Assembly: GCF_949628265.1 (NCBI RefSeq)
Contig: NC_088786.1
Coordinates: forward strand, 41,871,681 to 41,935,680
Origin: Cloeon dipterum
Taxonomy: Eukaryota; Arthropoda; Insecta; Ephemeroptera; Baetidae
Direction: 5' to 3'
DNA length: 64,000 bases
A program made the translations under genes and the position numbers. Within the stretch, counting starts at the first letter, position 1. Each line of letters starts with the position of its first letter. Below, piece after piece: positions 1 through 10,134 of this stretch. Below the pieces are notes generated by a model. That model saw only the letters and a list, made by a program, of their open reading frames with translations, did not search any database and was not told the origin of the DNA.

Positions 1-103
1 ATTATAACGGGATTTTTAAAAACGGAAAAACGTTGATGAAAATAAAACTCAAGAATTATGAAGAAAGAAAAATAAAATGTTTAAACCAAATTCCCGAACA
101 TAC

Positions 104-306
104 CTGACAGATCTAGGGGTTGCTCCGTTTGCCGCTGCGACTCTGGTATTTGTGGACTAATTTCCTCGTCTTTTGGCTCAGCACTGAATTTTTTACATAA
201 ATTAATCAGTTAGGAAACCAAATTTTGGCCAAATTATTTCTTGCCTTTCATCAGGGTCTGAAATAGGAGCCGCGCTCCTCGTTGGCTTTTCTTCAGATCC
301 AGACAT
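104..306 (-). CDS. C2H2 zinc-finger family gene, 5' exons only (cut by window edge)
   Basis: First two coding exons of the tandem zinc-finger family. Exon 1 (306 down to 245) starts MSGSEEKPTRSAAPISDPDE; exon 2 (183 down to 104) encodes an acidic Ser/Gln/Glu-rich stretch ending PLDLS. The remaining exons lie left of the window. The exon 1 donor reads AG/GCAAGA where the other copies have AG/GTAAGA, so this intron would be of the rare GC-AG class. Exon 2 keeps the open frame seen in the intact copies. Assignment rests on near-identity with the copies at 13.4, 17.8, 22.5, 26.7, 31.0 and 37.4 kb. Function is unknown; a nuclear nucleic-acid-binding role is inferred from the finger domains of full-length copies. 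Confidence 0.7.
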
Positions 307-309
307 TTT

Positions 310-1250
310 ACAGCAGCCGAGAGTAAACGAAAACACGAGTTTACTCAGGGAGTGAGAATGACTGACTGACAAAAGGTTGGCTCTGCTACGAAAATCCCAA
401 TAATTCCAAGCCTTTCCGACGCATTTGCAACTCTTTAACAATAACCCGGATTGCTTGGAATTCTCGTTCTTTGAATTGACGAAATTTCATTCTCGCTCAA
501 ATATCAAACGCTGCATATTTTATTTTACCTTTAACAAAACAAATATTTTGTGGCCGCCAACGAAGTTTTTTCCTGAATTCTTTGCTCAATTCTTTAAAAA
601 TTGGCTCCACTTTTTTCTAAAGAAATAATTCCAATGAATAATTTAGGTTTCAACTCAATAGTTAATTACTATTTGTGCCTCATAAAATACTTTTTTAGTA
701 TGAAAAATCACGGCGTATTTGAGGATATTTTCTAAACGGCTTCGAAAATAAAGATAAAATTAAATAAAATATCGTAAATAATTAGTGCCTTTCGAATTTT
801 ATTAAATTTATAATTTTACGGAACACACACAACAGATTTTCCTTTTTATTAATTTACAGACTAAGTGAATCAAATTGCGTTGCGATTGTTCATCTTCGCC
901 GCGTGTGAATTTAAATTTTATCGGAGTTGTCCGAAACTGCACACGATTACTGATTTTTTTTTCTGAGAAAGTTGCGTTGTCTATCCAATGAGACTCTTAC
1001 GCTATTTTAAACTAATTTTTTCCTTCAAAATTTACTAATCGTTAAGATTGTTACTATTTTATATAAAAATGTTGAGTTTAAGAGTTAAAAAATTAGCTAA
1101 ATAAATTTGTACTTGGCAAAAAAATATAACTGGACTGATTTTACAGGTAAAATCAACTATTTATTTCGTAGCCGAGCAGCAAGCCTCTGCCATATTTTCG
1201 GTTTGATTAAATTTAATGTTATTTCCCACTTTAATATAATCGGACTCGAC
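310..1250. repeat. Duplicated block upstream of the zinc-finger genes (copy 1)
   Basis: About 0.9 kb of AT-rich DNA separates zinc-finger exon 1 (minus) from the DUS3 fragment (plus). The same block recurs at 13430-14400 and 17790-18713 and partly at 31000-31570, with only small indels. It has no open frame of note. It probably contains the zinc-finger promoter, but I see no clear TATA box. Confidence 0.75.
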
Positions 1251-1267
1251 CTTTTTTTGCTTTTGAG

Positions 1268-1552
1268 GTCGCGGGAGCAGAGGTACACAAAAATGGCCGA
1301 CTGGGCGTACATCGACGAGTGCGCGAAGGCCGCTGCCCCCGTGCCCCTCTTCGGCAACGGCGACATCCTCTCCTACGAGGACTATAAAGCGAAACGCGAA
1401 ATGTGTCCCAACGTGGCAGGTCAGTTCAAATGACTCTAACCCTTTCCCGCCTTTAATTTATTTCCATTTTTAGGCGTGATGATCGGCAGGGGCGCGCTGA
1501 TGAAGCCGTGGATCTTCACAGAGATCAAAGAGCAGCGGCAGTGGGACATTTC
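1268..1552 (+). pseudogene. tRNA-dihydrouridine(47) synthase (DUS3-like) fragment, interrupted
   Basis: Two exon pieces of a DUS3/DUS3L-type enzyme, which reduces uridine 47 of tRNAs with an FMN cofactor. Piece 1 (1268-1419) follows a pyrimidine-rich acceptor and encodes [13 protein letters not shown], then [18 protein letters not shown] donor and a TTTTTAG acceptor lead to piece 2 (1474-1552), which encodes [20 protein letters not shown] and QRQWDI. These match the C-terminal part of the catalytic barrel in the known family. Homology stops at GGGACATTTC and unrelated repeat DNA follows. The missing continuation is found at 10699. Codon use is much more GC-rich than the surroundings, as for a conserved housekeeping gene. 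The upstream two thirds of the gene is absent unless it lies left of the window. Confidence 0.85.
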
Positions 1553-1564
1553 CCCACCGAGAAA

Positions 1565-1725
1565 AAAGTCAACCAAAAGGTGCCCATTGGGTGCCCGCGT
1601 TCGGTCACCCGGCTACCCCCCGTGGGCACCCAGATGGGCACCCATTGGTTATACCGCATGTCCAACCCTTCGGGCACCCGCGAGTGGTCATGCCCAGAAT
1701 TCGGGCACCAATTGGGCACCCTTTA
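1565..1725. repeat. GGTGCCC repeat block at left edge of the insertion
   Basis: Repeated words GGTGCCCATT, GGGTGCCC and GGGCACC in both orientations within 160 bases, starting next to the broken DUS3 exon. The phrase AACCAAAAGGTGCCCAT also occurs in the tandem repeat at the right edge (about 10515), linking the two ends. Open frames here simply run through the repeat. Confidence 0.7.
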
Positions 1726-1868
1726 AATAACCGTTCTTAGAATCTCTTAATTTGTACATAAAAAGTATAGCTTAATTCAGGGAGCGTAATAAATGAGAGG
1801 CCGAGAATATTCGTTGACCAAAAGCTAACCATCGGGTGCCCGGCTGAGGTTACCACCAGTGGGCAGCC

Positions 1869-2000
1869 AATGGTTACCTTTTGGCTACCTTTTATCTAGG
1901 GCTGTCAGGTGGCAGGTCGATTGACTCTGTTCGTTAAAAAAGATAAATTTGTAGCGCAAAATGACAGCCCTAGGTAAGAGGTAGCCAAAAGGTAACCATT
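1869..2000. repeat. Fold-back inverted repeat, 39-base arms
   Basis: The left arm 1869-1907 (AATGGTTACCTTTTGG to GGGCTGTCA) is repeated in inverted orientation at 1962-2000 with two or three mismatches, around a 54-base loop. It is typical of a small fold-back or MITE-like element and has no coding content. Confidence 0.85.
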
Positions 2001-2019
2001 TCCCTACGAGAAAAATCAC

Positions 2020-2590
2020 GTGTTGACACGAGTTTTTGGTGACCCCTTCGAATATTTTTTTCGATATTTTTCCTGGGTTATTTGAGGCCCCCTTAATCGA
2101 TTTTGACCGAAAATTTTCTTTTTTTGCGTGTTTTTGATATTTCCGGAACACGTGATAATCACGTGATGAACACGTGTTTCCGGACACGAGTTAAAAATTA
2201 AATACCTTGATATTTGCTTCAATTGCATTTAAACTATATTTTTTGCAGTTTTCTATCATTAATAAAATTATTGTACGGCAAAATTATTAAATTTAGCAAC
2301 TCGCATATATTAACTCGAGTTTAACACGTGTTACACACGTGGCTTTAAACACGTGTCGGAGATCACGTGTTTCAACACGTGTGTTTAACACGTGTTCAAC
2401 TCGAGTCAATATATGCGAGTTGCTAAATTTAATGTTTTATAAAAATTTATTAAAATGTTATAAAATTTATACAAATAAAGTGAAGAAATGTTCAAAATTC
2501 TTAGAAAATACGTAGTCAACTAAACTCGTGTCGGAGATCACGTGTTTCACACGTGTTTAACTCGAGTCACGTTACACGAGTAGCACCGGT
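2020..2590. repeat. CACGTG-rich palindrome cluster
   Basis: Dense run of CACGTG and ACACGTGT palindromes with CTCGAG and ACTCGTG variants at about 2020-2190, 2286-2433 and 2525-2580. The same vocabulary returns at 6600-6780. The tight clustering shows simple amplification of a short palindromic unit. Confidence 0.75.
2286..2433. repeat. Long perfect-type inverted repeat with CACGTG core
   Basis: Arms of about 47 bases: 2286-2332 and the reverse complement at 2387-2433, both running from ATTAAATTTAGCAACTCGC to ACACGTGTT with only two differences. The about 54-base centre itself holds four more CACGTG-like palindromes. The whole could form a cruciform. Confidence 0.85.
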
Positions 2591-2599
2591 TAATAATTT

Positions 2600-3150
2600 G
2601 CTCTCAAAAAATTTGAAAAAAGAAAAAGAAATGCAAAAAAGTATGTGGTGATCCTACATAGTATATGGGGTAATGTGTATAACATATTTTTCACAATTTA
2701 AATACATAATTTATTTAGGGATTCATTTTTAAATTTATATTTGCTATGAATAATTCACCAAAATGTTTTTTTTCATTTTTTAATTTAAATCATGTGGATT
2801 AATTATTTAATTGAATCAATTAAACAGCCGATTCTAAAATTAATAAACAAATTTGAATTTTTTTCTTCACATTTATATTTAATTTATTTATTTTAATCTT
2901 TTTGCTTTTCATTTTCTATTACTTTTGATATTGCGGCAGGGAATAATCATTGAATATCACGAATTCTAAAATAAGTTTAATTTTTATTATAATTTTAGCT
3001 CCTATGAATTCTTTGAAGTTAAAATTTTCTAATTATTTTCCGCCACATATCCGGGGGATAATTATAATAAATTTTTTGCTGTTTGCGGTGTGGAACATAA
3101 GGGATGCGGAATTAAAAAATTCGCTCGCATACATTTTAGTGCAGGGCGCT
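2600..3150. other. AT-rich stretch with no gene seen
   Basis: Low-complexity AT-rich DNA inside the insertion. I see no open frame, splice pattern or repeat arm that supports a feature. Confidence 0.5.
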
Positions 3151-3689
3151 GGTAATCCCACTGCTTGCGCTTCGCGCCGTTGGTTTTTCACCAGCTTTTC
3201 AATTTCATCCTCGCGCGCAATGAAGATCGCAGCTGGGAAGAGCAAGGAGGGACAGGAGGGGCAGGAGCGGCTGGTGTTGCTGCTTGCAGCGTAAGCGGCA
3301 ACGGCAAGAGAGAAAAAGCGAAAGTGGGGGCGGGAGTTAGCATCATTAGCATGCACAGGCAGGATCGGAAACAGAGTCAGAGTGCATACGCAGCCAAAGC
3401 CAACGGCAAAAAGAGAATCCAACGACATGGCACACACGCGCGCATTAACGTCCAGCTTTTGCGAACAATTAAGGGCACAATTAGCTAATTATCCGAGGGT
3501 TAAGTGCAGCATTATGCAAGTAACGTGTCACGCGACTGTTTTGCTCAACCGTTCATCGTCTTCAAAGATAATTCTTGCTGCTGCGGTTGGTGTACGACGT
3601 TATGGATGAGCTCAATGACGCCAGGTATGTGTTAAAATCATTTTAGTTTTCTGTAATCTATCCGTAAAGACGTAAAATTTGCATGTCAG

Positions 3690-4125
3690 TCACTCATTGC
3701 ATGGAAAAGCTACAGTTTCTGCCGGGTTACGCATCTCACCAGTTCTTATGAGAATCCCATTATAACATTTGGGGTTGTAAAAACTGTAATTCGGCGGCGA
3801 AAACTAATTTTTCCATGCACAGATTTTATTTATTACATAATCAAGTATGTGCATACATATTTAAATATTCGCATTTTTTCCTTTCGCCAGACAATATCAC
3901 TGTCTAGCATTGTGTTACATACATAACAAGCATTATGTAATGTTATGTATAGATATACATACATAGTGTAAATTCTGACTGATCCTTAATTCTTCTTGAT
4001 TGTGCATAATGGAAAATGACACTTCGCCGCAAAGTTACAACCCTAATTTTATTATTGGATTCTCATAAAAACTGGCGAGATGTGTAACCCGGCAGAAAAT
4101 GTTGCTTATCCATGCATGTATGTAC
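3690..4125. repeat. Fold-back inverted repeat, arms about 125 bases
   Basis: Left arm about 3690-3820 and right arm about 4005-4125 are inverted copies, sharing TTTCTGCCGGGTTAC, a CATCTC.CCAGTT run and TATGAGAATCC. Arms differ at about one base in six. The centre has repeated TATGTA/ACATAC words. Confidence 0.75.
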
Positions 4126-4899
4126 AATATTATTTGTTTTAAATTTATTTTTACTCATTTAAACAATTTGCAGTATTTTTACTGCCGTAAATGAATTAAA
4201 ACATAACGTGTATATGTATTTTACATTTGCTTGAGCGTAAAACATTCAATTAATAAAGGCCTAGATTTATTTAATTTTAAAGTCGCATTTTTAGAGAGCA
4301 ATAAAATGCTATCTTTGTTTATTTTTTATAGAGTTTAATTGTGTGTTGCTCCTAATTCTCAATATTGATTTTGATTTCAGACAAGACGGAATAAAGGATG
4401 AGATGGATGATTAGCTACCAGTGAAGAGCTGCCAAAGAGCAAGGCTGATGTGCATTCAAAGTAAGTTTGCTTTACTATATGTATTTTTTAAAAAAATATA
4501 AAGTTTAAAGAAAATTATGCTAAATTATAGTTGTTCCCCTCCACGGCAACATTTTGCCACTTTTAATTATTGTAGGTGCATCTCAATTGAAGGATAATTT
4601 CCTGCTATTTAATTGTAGTGGCTTGCCTATTTAATTTTTCTCAGTGCGTTGTGTCCTCTCGGCTAACTTTTGCTACACGAGATGTGGCCGCCGGCTGGTT
4701 CAGCGCGCACACAAATTTTATAAAGAGAACATTATTTATATTTATTCTTAGTTCTTAGTCCGCTGTTCATTAATTATAGACATACGCTACTGAGGTGATC
4801 AAAAATTAGATTTTATTTTTAATTTGTTTGGCCTATTGAACCATGATCAAGCACCATAATGAAATAACGTTCTCGTATGAAGTTTTCATTGTTTATAGG

Positions 4900-5760
4900 G
4901 GATGGATACAGGGCAACAATTAAAAATTATTTGAATTGTTGTATGCAACAAGCAGTTAATAACTTGTTCTTTCATTCCCAATATTCAAAAAAGTAATTTG
5001 CTTCAGTTTATTTTCAAATTTTCTTCAAAAAATCTGTCCAACAGCGCATGAAAACTCTAAGGGAAACTCATATTTTTGAAGTAATATTAGATTTCAAGCA
5101 GGGAGACGGTCCTCACCTTTTGAAAAGCATGCTAACTTTGCAGCCACTTATCTAAATAATTTACAGCGCTTCTTTGGTCAATTTTGGCTTCATGTGAATC
5201 AATCCTAAGGGATAAGTGCATGCATAAATTAATGGCAGCAAAGATATTTCTGGATTTCGCAGTATATTAATCCTCCTTAACCTATAACGTCTTGGTAGTG
5301 GAAAAAATTGCGCATATTTCAACAACTAAACGCGAATCTCCGTTGCAAGAAAAGGGCAACAATTATTATCAATTCGACAGTGAAAAATGTGGGTGTTTGT
5401 TGGGTGATGCGCAAATTTACCGCCACTAGGACTGTAAAAGAGGATTGATGCTGAAAAGTCCTGGATAATGCTTGTTGCCAATGCATGAACTCATTCCTTA
5501 GGATTGACTTGAAGCCTAAACTGACCTGAGAAAGAGTGTAAATTTTTGAGAAAGTAAGCTGGTAAAGTTATCACGTTTTTCATGTGGTAAAGGACTGTCT
5601 CAAACAAATGTGGTCAAGCACTGTATATTTTAAAGAAAATCTGAAAATTTTTGACTTAAGCAAGGTGCTTTTTTGAGTATTAACTGTTTCTTGCATCCAA
5701 TTATTCAAAAAATTTCAATTGTTGCCCTTAATCAATCCACTTTAATATCAGCAACGTCAA
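4900..5760. repeat. Large fold-back element, arms about 420 bases
   Basis: The left half (4900-5330) matches the reverse complement of the right half (about 5390-5760). Shared words include AGGGCAACAATT, CAGTTAATA, TTCAAAAAAG and ATTAATCCTC / ATCAATCCTC. The arms are diverged by substitutions and indels. No coding potential. This is the second largest palindrome of the insertion. Confidence 0.7.
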
Positions 5761-6149
5761 CTAATTTTTATTTGTGTCCTATTTCAGAGAGTGTACGTGC
5801 AGGGCTCCCGGATGAAAAAGGCTGAAACAGATGAAGAAGGAAGAGGTGGAGAAGAAGGATCAGCGAGGAAGAAGCCTTAAGGAGCAGTAGAAGGAGCTGC
5901 GATGAAAGTTCCAGCCGCTGAGAAGGATCAGCTCATGCAGAGCAGCAGAGAAAGATAACCAAGAAGAGAAGGGCCACGTGAGAAAATTTGTTTATAGACT
6001 GACTTGAAATTTATTTTAAAAGTTTCCCCATTGAAGTCTAATATACTCATTAGTTTATATTTTATATTTCAAGAGGATTGGGCACTATAAATCTGTGTTT
6101 TTAAAAAAACTGTACTGATCCTGGCTGAGCCCTCACTTTGTGCCGAGTG

Positions 6150-6357
6150 TGTCTGCTGCTCGAGGCTAGCTCGAACTCTTCGAAAAGCTCGGTACGCACT
6201 CAAGAAGGGGTTCCAACCTGGCTCTCTCGCAGGGAGGGTGGTGGTTGTGGTTGAAACCACAACCACCACCCTCCTTGCCAAGGTTAGAGCGCGAGAGCCA
6301 GGTCGGAATCTCTCTCGAGCGCGAACCGAGCCCTTCGACGAGCTCGAGCAGCAGATG
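6150..6357. repeat. GC-rich fold-back with perfect 20-base stem and 2-base loop
   Basis: At the centre, 6233-6252 and 6255-6274 are perfect reverse complements separated by only GA. Outward, the arms continue as imperfect inverted copies for about 80 bases (CTGCTGCTCGAG, GGCTCTC, CGACCTGG/CAACCTGG). The open frames across it read simple Arg/Thr/Val-rich peptides and are not genes. Confidence 0.85.
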
Positions 6358-6599
6358 CTTAGTCGGCTCAATTTACTATAAGTAATTAAATGAGCAGACC
6401 TAGTAATTGGAAACTAATTTTAATAGAATTTGTATGTTATTATCGTAAAATCCACTATACTATGCTCAAGTTTTTAAACTTTGATGCCCTTGTTCTAGTT
6501 AAATGGAGTAAAAAAATTATTTTATGTGACATTATGTATGAATATTTGTAATTATATCATAAAATTTTTATAATTTGCTTTAAATAAATATATTAAACG

Positions 6600-6835
6600 C
6601 AAATTAAAGTGTAGTTTCAACTCGTTCCAAACCCGTGTCAACTCGTGACTCGTTCCCAAATCACGTGATTTTACACGAGACTTCACACGTGTCTAACTCG
6701 TGGTAGACACGTGTTTCGAAACACGTGAACTCGTGGCAAAAACCACGAGTTTTTCACGTGTCTACCACGTGATTTTTCTCGTAGGGTTGGTGCCCGCCTG
6801 CGGTTACCTTCAGTGGGCGGCTAGATGGGCAGCAC
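6600..6835. repeat. Second CACGTG/ACTCGTG palindrome cluster
   Basis: Repeated CACGTG, ACACGTG and CTCGTGG words from 6610 to 6780, followed by a GGTGCCC/GGTTACC piece (6785-6830) like those at 1.8 kb and 10.5 kb. It shows that CACGTG blocks and GGTGCCC blocks travel together in this insertion. Confidence 0.7.
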
Positions 6836-6949
6836 TTTTATTGGATGATATTCATACAACAATTAACGTACAATTAAATAATACATTTTATACATCAAAT
6901 TTGAAGATTTTTGATTTTTAAAAATCCCCGAAAATAAAATAATGTGAAT

Positions 6950-8110
6950 GAAGGGTGGACTGTAACTCTTTACTGGGTTAAGTTATCACCTTGAAATTTT
7001 CATTGTCTATCCTAGTTTTCCACCATGAACAACTTATCAACCTACAAAAAATTCGCAGGGCAAAGGTCAAGGTCACCTTTTGCGACCTTTACTCAAAAAT
7101 TAAAAATCAAGGGATGATAACACCCTTAGATCTTTTTGGGGTTCAGGGCTGAATTGTAGCCCTTGAAATTCTGCACAAGCCTACCAAGTTTCAAAGGTGC
7201 AACAGTAGTTTTGCTGTAATTTGAATTTGAAAATTAAAATCCGGCTCGATGCCGCTCGATCGAGCACGGCCTTTAGTCGGCGAGTTCGCCCATCATTCGT
7301 CGAGAATATTTTTACCCATTCCATTTGGTTAGACACATCAAGAGGGCCCAGGGTAGACATACTGAGGTCGATACCGACCTTCAGGGTCTTTACCTGACGT
7401 GACCCTGAGATAATTTTTTTTAAAATATCAAATTTCATCAAACTTGGTGTCTTTCCGTAGGTTATCACCGGTCTACAGATCAAATATAAAGTCAAAACTG
7501 CTGATTTCAAATTTTAACACTTTTAAACATCACGTCAGGATTAATGGCTTTCACAAATATTTCAAGAACCGGTTTCAGGATTGTCATTCGGCAGTATTAT
7601 TGAGCTGTAAAGCAGCGAAAACCTATAAAAAGACACTATGATTGATGAAATTGGACATTTTCTAAATTATTATCTCAGGGTCTCGTCAGGTTCAGACCCT
7701 GAAGGTTGATTATGATCTAACTATGTCTATCCTTGGTCCTCTTGACGTGCCTAATAAAATGGAATGGATTAAAACATCATCGCCGAATGATAGGCAACTC
7801 GCTGACCGAAGGCCATGCACGATCAAGTGGCATCGAGCCGAATTTGAACTTGAATTTTCAAATTACAAAAAACGCTATTTTTGTGCCTCTTAAATTTGGT
7901 GTGCTTGTGCAGATTTTCACGGGCTACATTTCTGCCATGAACCCAAAAAAATCTGAAGGCTATCATACTTAAATATTGAATTTTCAAAAAATAAATGTGA
8001 CCATGACCTTTGACCTGCGAATTAAAAGTCGTTCACAATTAAAAACTAGGTTTGGCAGTCAAAATTCGAAGGTCATACCTAATGCAGTTAAGTTACATTC
8101 CACCTTTCAA
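6950..8110. repeat. Largest fold-back element, arms about 500 bases
   Basis: The left half (about 6950-7460) and right half (about 7610-8110) are diverged inverted copies. Matching pairs include the AAGTTATC/AAGTTACATT ends, GTGCTTGTGC against GCACAAGC, TGAACCCAAAAAAATCT against AGATCTTTTTGGGGTTCA, and CCATTCCATT against AATGGAATGG. The short open frames in both halves are the same sequence read in mirror image and are rejected as genes. Confidence 0.75.
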
Positions 8111-8960
8111 TAACAGAATAAGCAATTACAATTAAAAAAATAAATTAATAAATGTAAACAATTTTTCAACACAGTAAAATCGCGTACAATAGACTTTGAA
8201 GAACTGCACACTTACAAATTAATAAGATTTTATACTTAAAACTATAATAAAACATTATTTTTGAGGTGATGCAGCAATAAAACAAATAATGTTGGATGAT
8301 TATAAAAATTTTACGAGTTCACCAGCAGTTTGGAATACCCCTTTGGCTGTCATTAATTGGCAACATCAGCTGCTACTTTTGATTTAATAAGATTCCAATG
8401 AGATAGAGGACATGGTCCTGCTGTGCATTCAACATTCAACCCTTAACCAATATAATTCTAATTGATGTGCTGGAAACCAAAAAACAGTTAAGCCAATCAT
8501 CGTCGAAGAGTAATTATATTTGTTTTCAATTTGCTGATGTTTCTAGGGTGAATGGTTGAACTGATTTTGGATTACAGCACATTAAAATGAATTATTTTTA
8601 GTCCAGAAGGCACTGCAGCAGTATTTAATGAAAAAAAGTGACGAAGGGAATTAAATTCAAAAGTATACGGCGGCATATCTACTGTTTTTTTAAATTCAAA
8701 CATTAAAGGCTTTTGCAATTGTTAATTTTAAGCCTATGATGGTTATTCGAGTAATAAACTCAAAATTTTTGTTGCCACAATATACTGTCTAGCAAATACT
8801 TATCTTCATAAAGAGGAAGCCAACTTAATCAAAAAATATGCCGCAAACAAAACTAAATCACAAAACTAATTATAGGAATTTAATGAAGTTGTTACAAAAT
8901 ATCAGTAATGAGAACTAAAGTATTTGACCAGAAAAATGAAGCCTTGTTAAAATTAATTTT
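8110..8960. other. No gene seen; trace of a fold-back element
   Basis: AT-rich, with no supported coding region. The words TTCACCAG near 8335 and AAAAGTATACGGCGGCATATCTACTG near 8660 resemble the two ends of the fold-back elements at 32583 and 63297, so a decayed copy may lie here. Confidence 0.3.
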
Positions 8961-9009
8961 CAAGAGTCAAACATGAAACTTGCCATTAAACATACAAAAG
9001 ATTACCACT

Positions 9010-9640
9010 TAGATTCCCTAATCCCTACTCATGTCGTTCAGCACTTTCTGTCAAAACACGAACGTTGCTTTTCATCTCAGCAGGAGCATAGTCCATGGTC
9101 GCATCAATTCCATTACAGCAGAAAATGGACACAACTGCAGACTACCCTGCAAAATAAAATACAATGTATTAATTTTCTACTCATTAATATCGCCATGCAT
9201 TCAACTTCATACCTGAATTTACCGGGAGAAGTTTTGTTTAGTTGTCCAGGCCCTCTTGATTCGGATGTCCATATCGCGTAAAGGCAGCTATTCCCAACCA
9301 GAGGACATCAAAATCCTGATCAGGCTGGGACGCGGTGCAAGCCTGCTGACACACAGGATTGATTAAAAGCAATTTAAAATGAATATATTGATGTCAGTGT
9401 CCGCGCGCGTATTTTTGTAGCCCCCAATCTATGTAAATTCAATGATACCCTTACCTTTTGGAACATCAGGAACATCCACAATCCATCCAAGAATCCGTTT
9501 ATGTTGTCGATTTGTCGAATAGCAACCGAAAACACGGCGAAATTCTTGACTAAATATGATGATGCAATCAGCGCGTCTCAGCCGTCATGCTTGTTTTCAA
9601 TCGCTGAGCGACTGAGCCAGAGGCAGCCGGCAGCAGCTGG
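9010..9640 (-). ncRNA. Possible minus-strand spliced transcript
   Basis: Read on the minus strand, a donor at about 9458 (CCAAAAG/GTAAGGG), a piece 9345-9212 with acceptor TGTCAG and donor TTCAG/GTATGA, and a piece from 9147 (TTTTGCAG) with a GTAATC donor near 9010 form a plausible exon chain. Joined frames contain early stops, so a protein product is not supported. A GC-rich patch at 9600-9680 could be its promoter. It may equally be chance. Confidence 0.18.
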
Positions 9641-10134
9641 TGCTGCTGCCGACAGTGGCGCCACACGCGCGGCCTACGAGTGTAACAAAGAAACGCGCGC
9701 GATAATGCTGAGTAAAAGTAAGAAGTGCTCAAAGCGATTTAATTTATCGAGTTTAAAATGCTAATTGGTGTTTTAACCAAACAAATTTATAATAATTAAT
9801 TTTTTATGAAACACGATCTCAAGAATTTACGTTGGTTCTGAGGTTGCCCATTGGTTAACCGTTGGGTAGCCACTCTTGGTTATCAAAGTTTTTTATTTAT
9901 TTTTGTGCACTTTTACTATAAATAAGTTTTAAAACCTTTAATAACAAAAATCAGACAAAATATGTGGGTAAAAACGAGTAAAGGAAAATTGTGCCCACGC
10001 ATGGGTTAACCATTGGGTAACCAAAAGTTGACCCTTTTTAGCAATCTTTTTAAAATGCATAAAAAATGCGAATTTTCACTAATAAAATATAATTTTTTCT
10101 GTGCCCAAAAATTAACCCAAACAGTTCATGAACC

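Larger units (their letters stand above)
3380..5980 (+). ncRNA. Possible spliced plus-strand transcript or degenerate gene
   Basis: Three pieces have matching splice signals: an end of exon at 3623 (GACGCCAG/GTATGTG), a piece at 4381-4460 (TTTCAG before, GTAAGT after) and a piece from about 5789 (TATTTCAG before) that ends near 5980. They are more GC-rich and purine-rich than the flanks. Joined frames give only short peptides, with a stop soon after MDELNDARQDGIKDEMDD. It could be a non-coding RNA, a decayed gene or chance. No family is recognised. Confidence 0.2.

Noticed and set aside
1476..1730. Frames continuing from DUS3 into the GGTGCCC repeat
   Set aside because: Only the first 25 codons are DUS3; the rest translates a non-coding repeat with no family match.
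3033..3437. 134-codon minus-strand frame in a GC-richer patch
   Set aside because: Overlapped by three other frames on both strands, no splice support and no recognisable domain.
6069..6371. 100-codon frame with Val/Thr and Arg runs
   Set aside because: It runs through a perfect hairpin; the composition simply reflects the GGTGGTGGTTG stem.
7181..7972. Several 65-109-codon frames on both strands
   Set aside because: They are inverted copies of each other within the large palindrome, with no codon bias and no family similarity.
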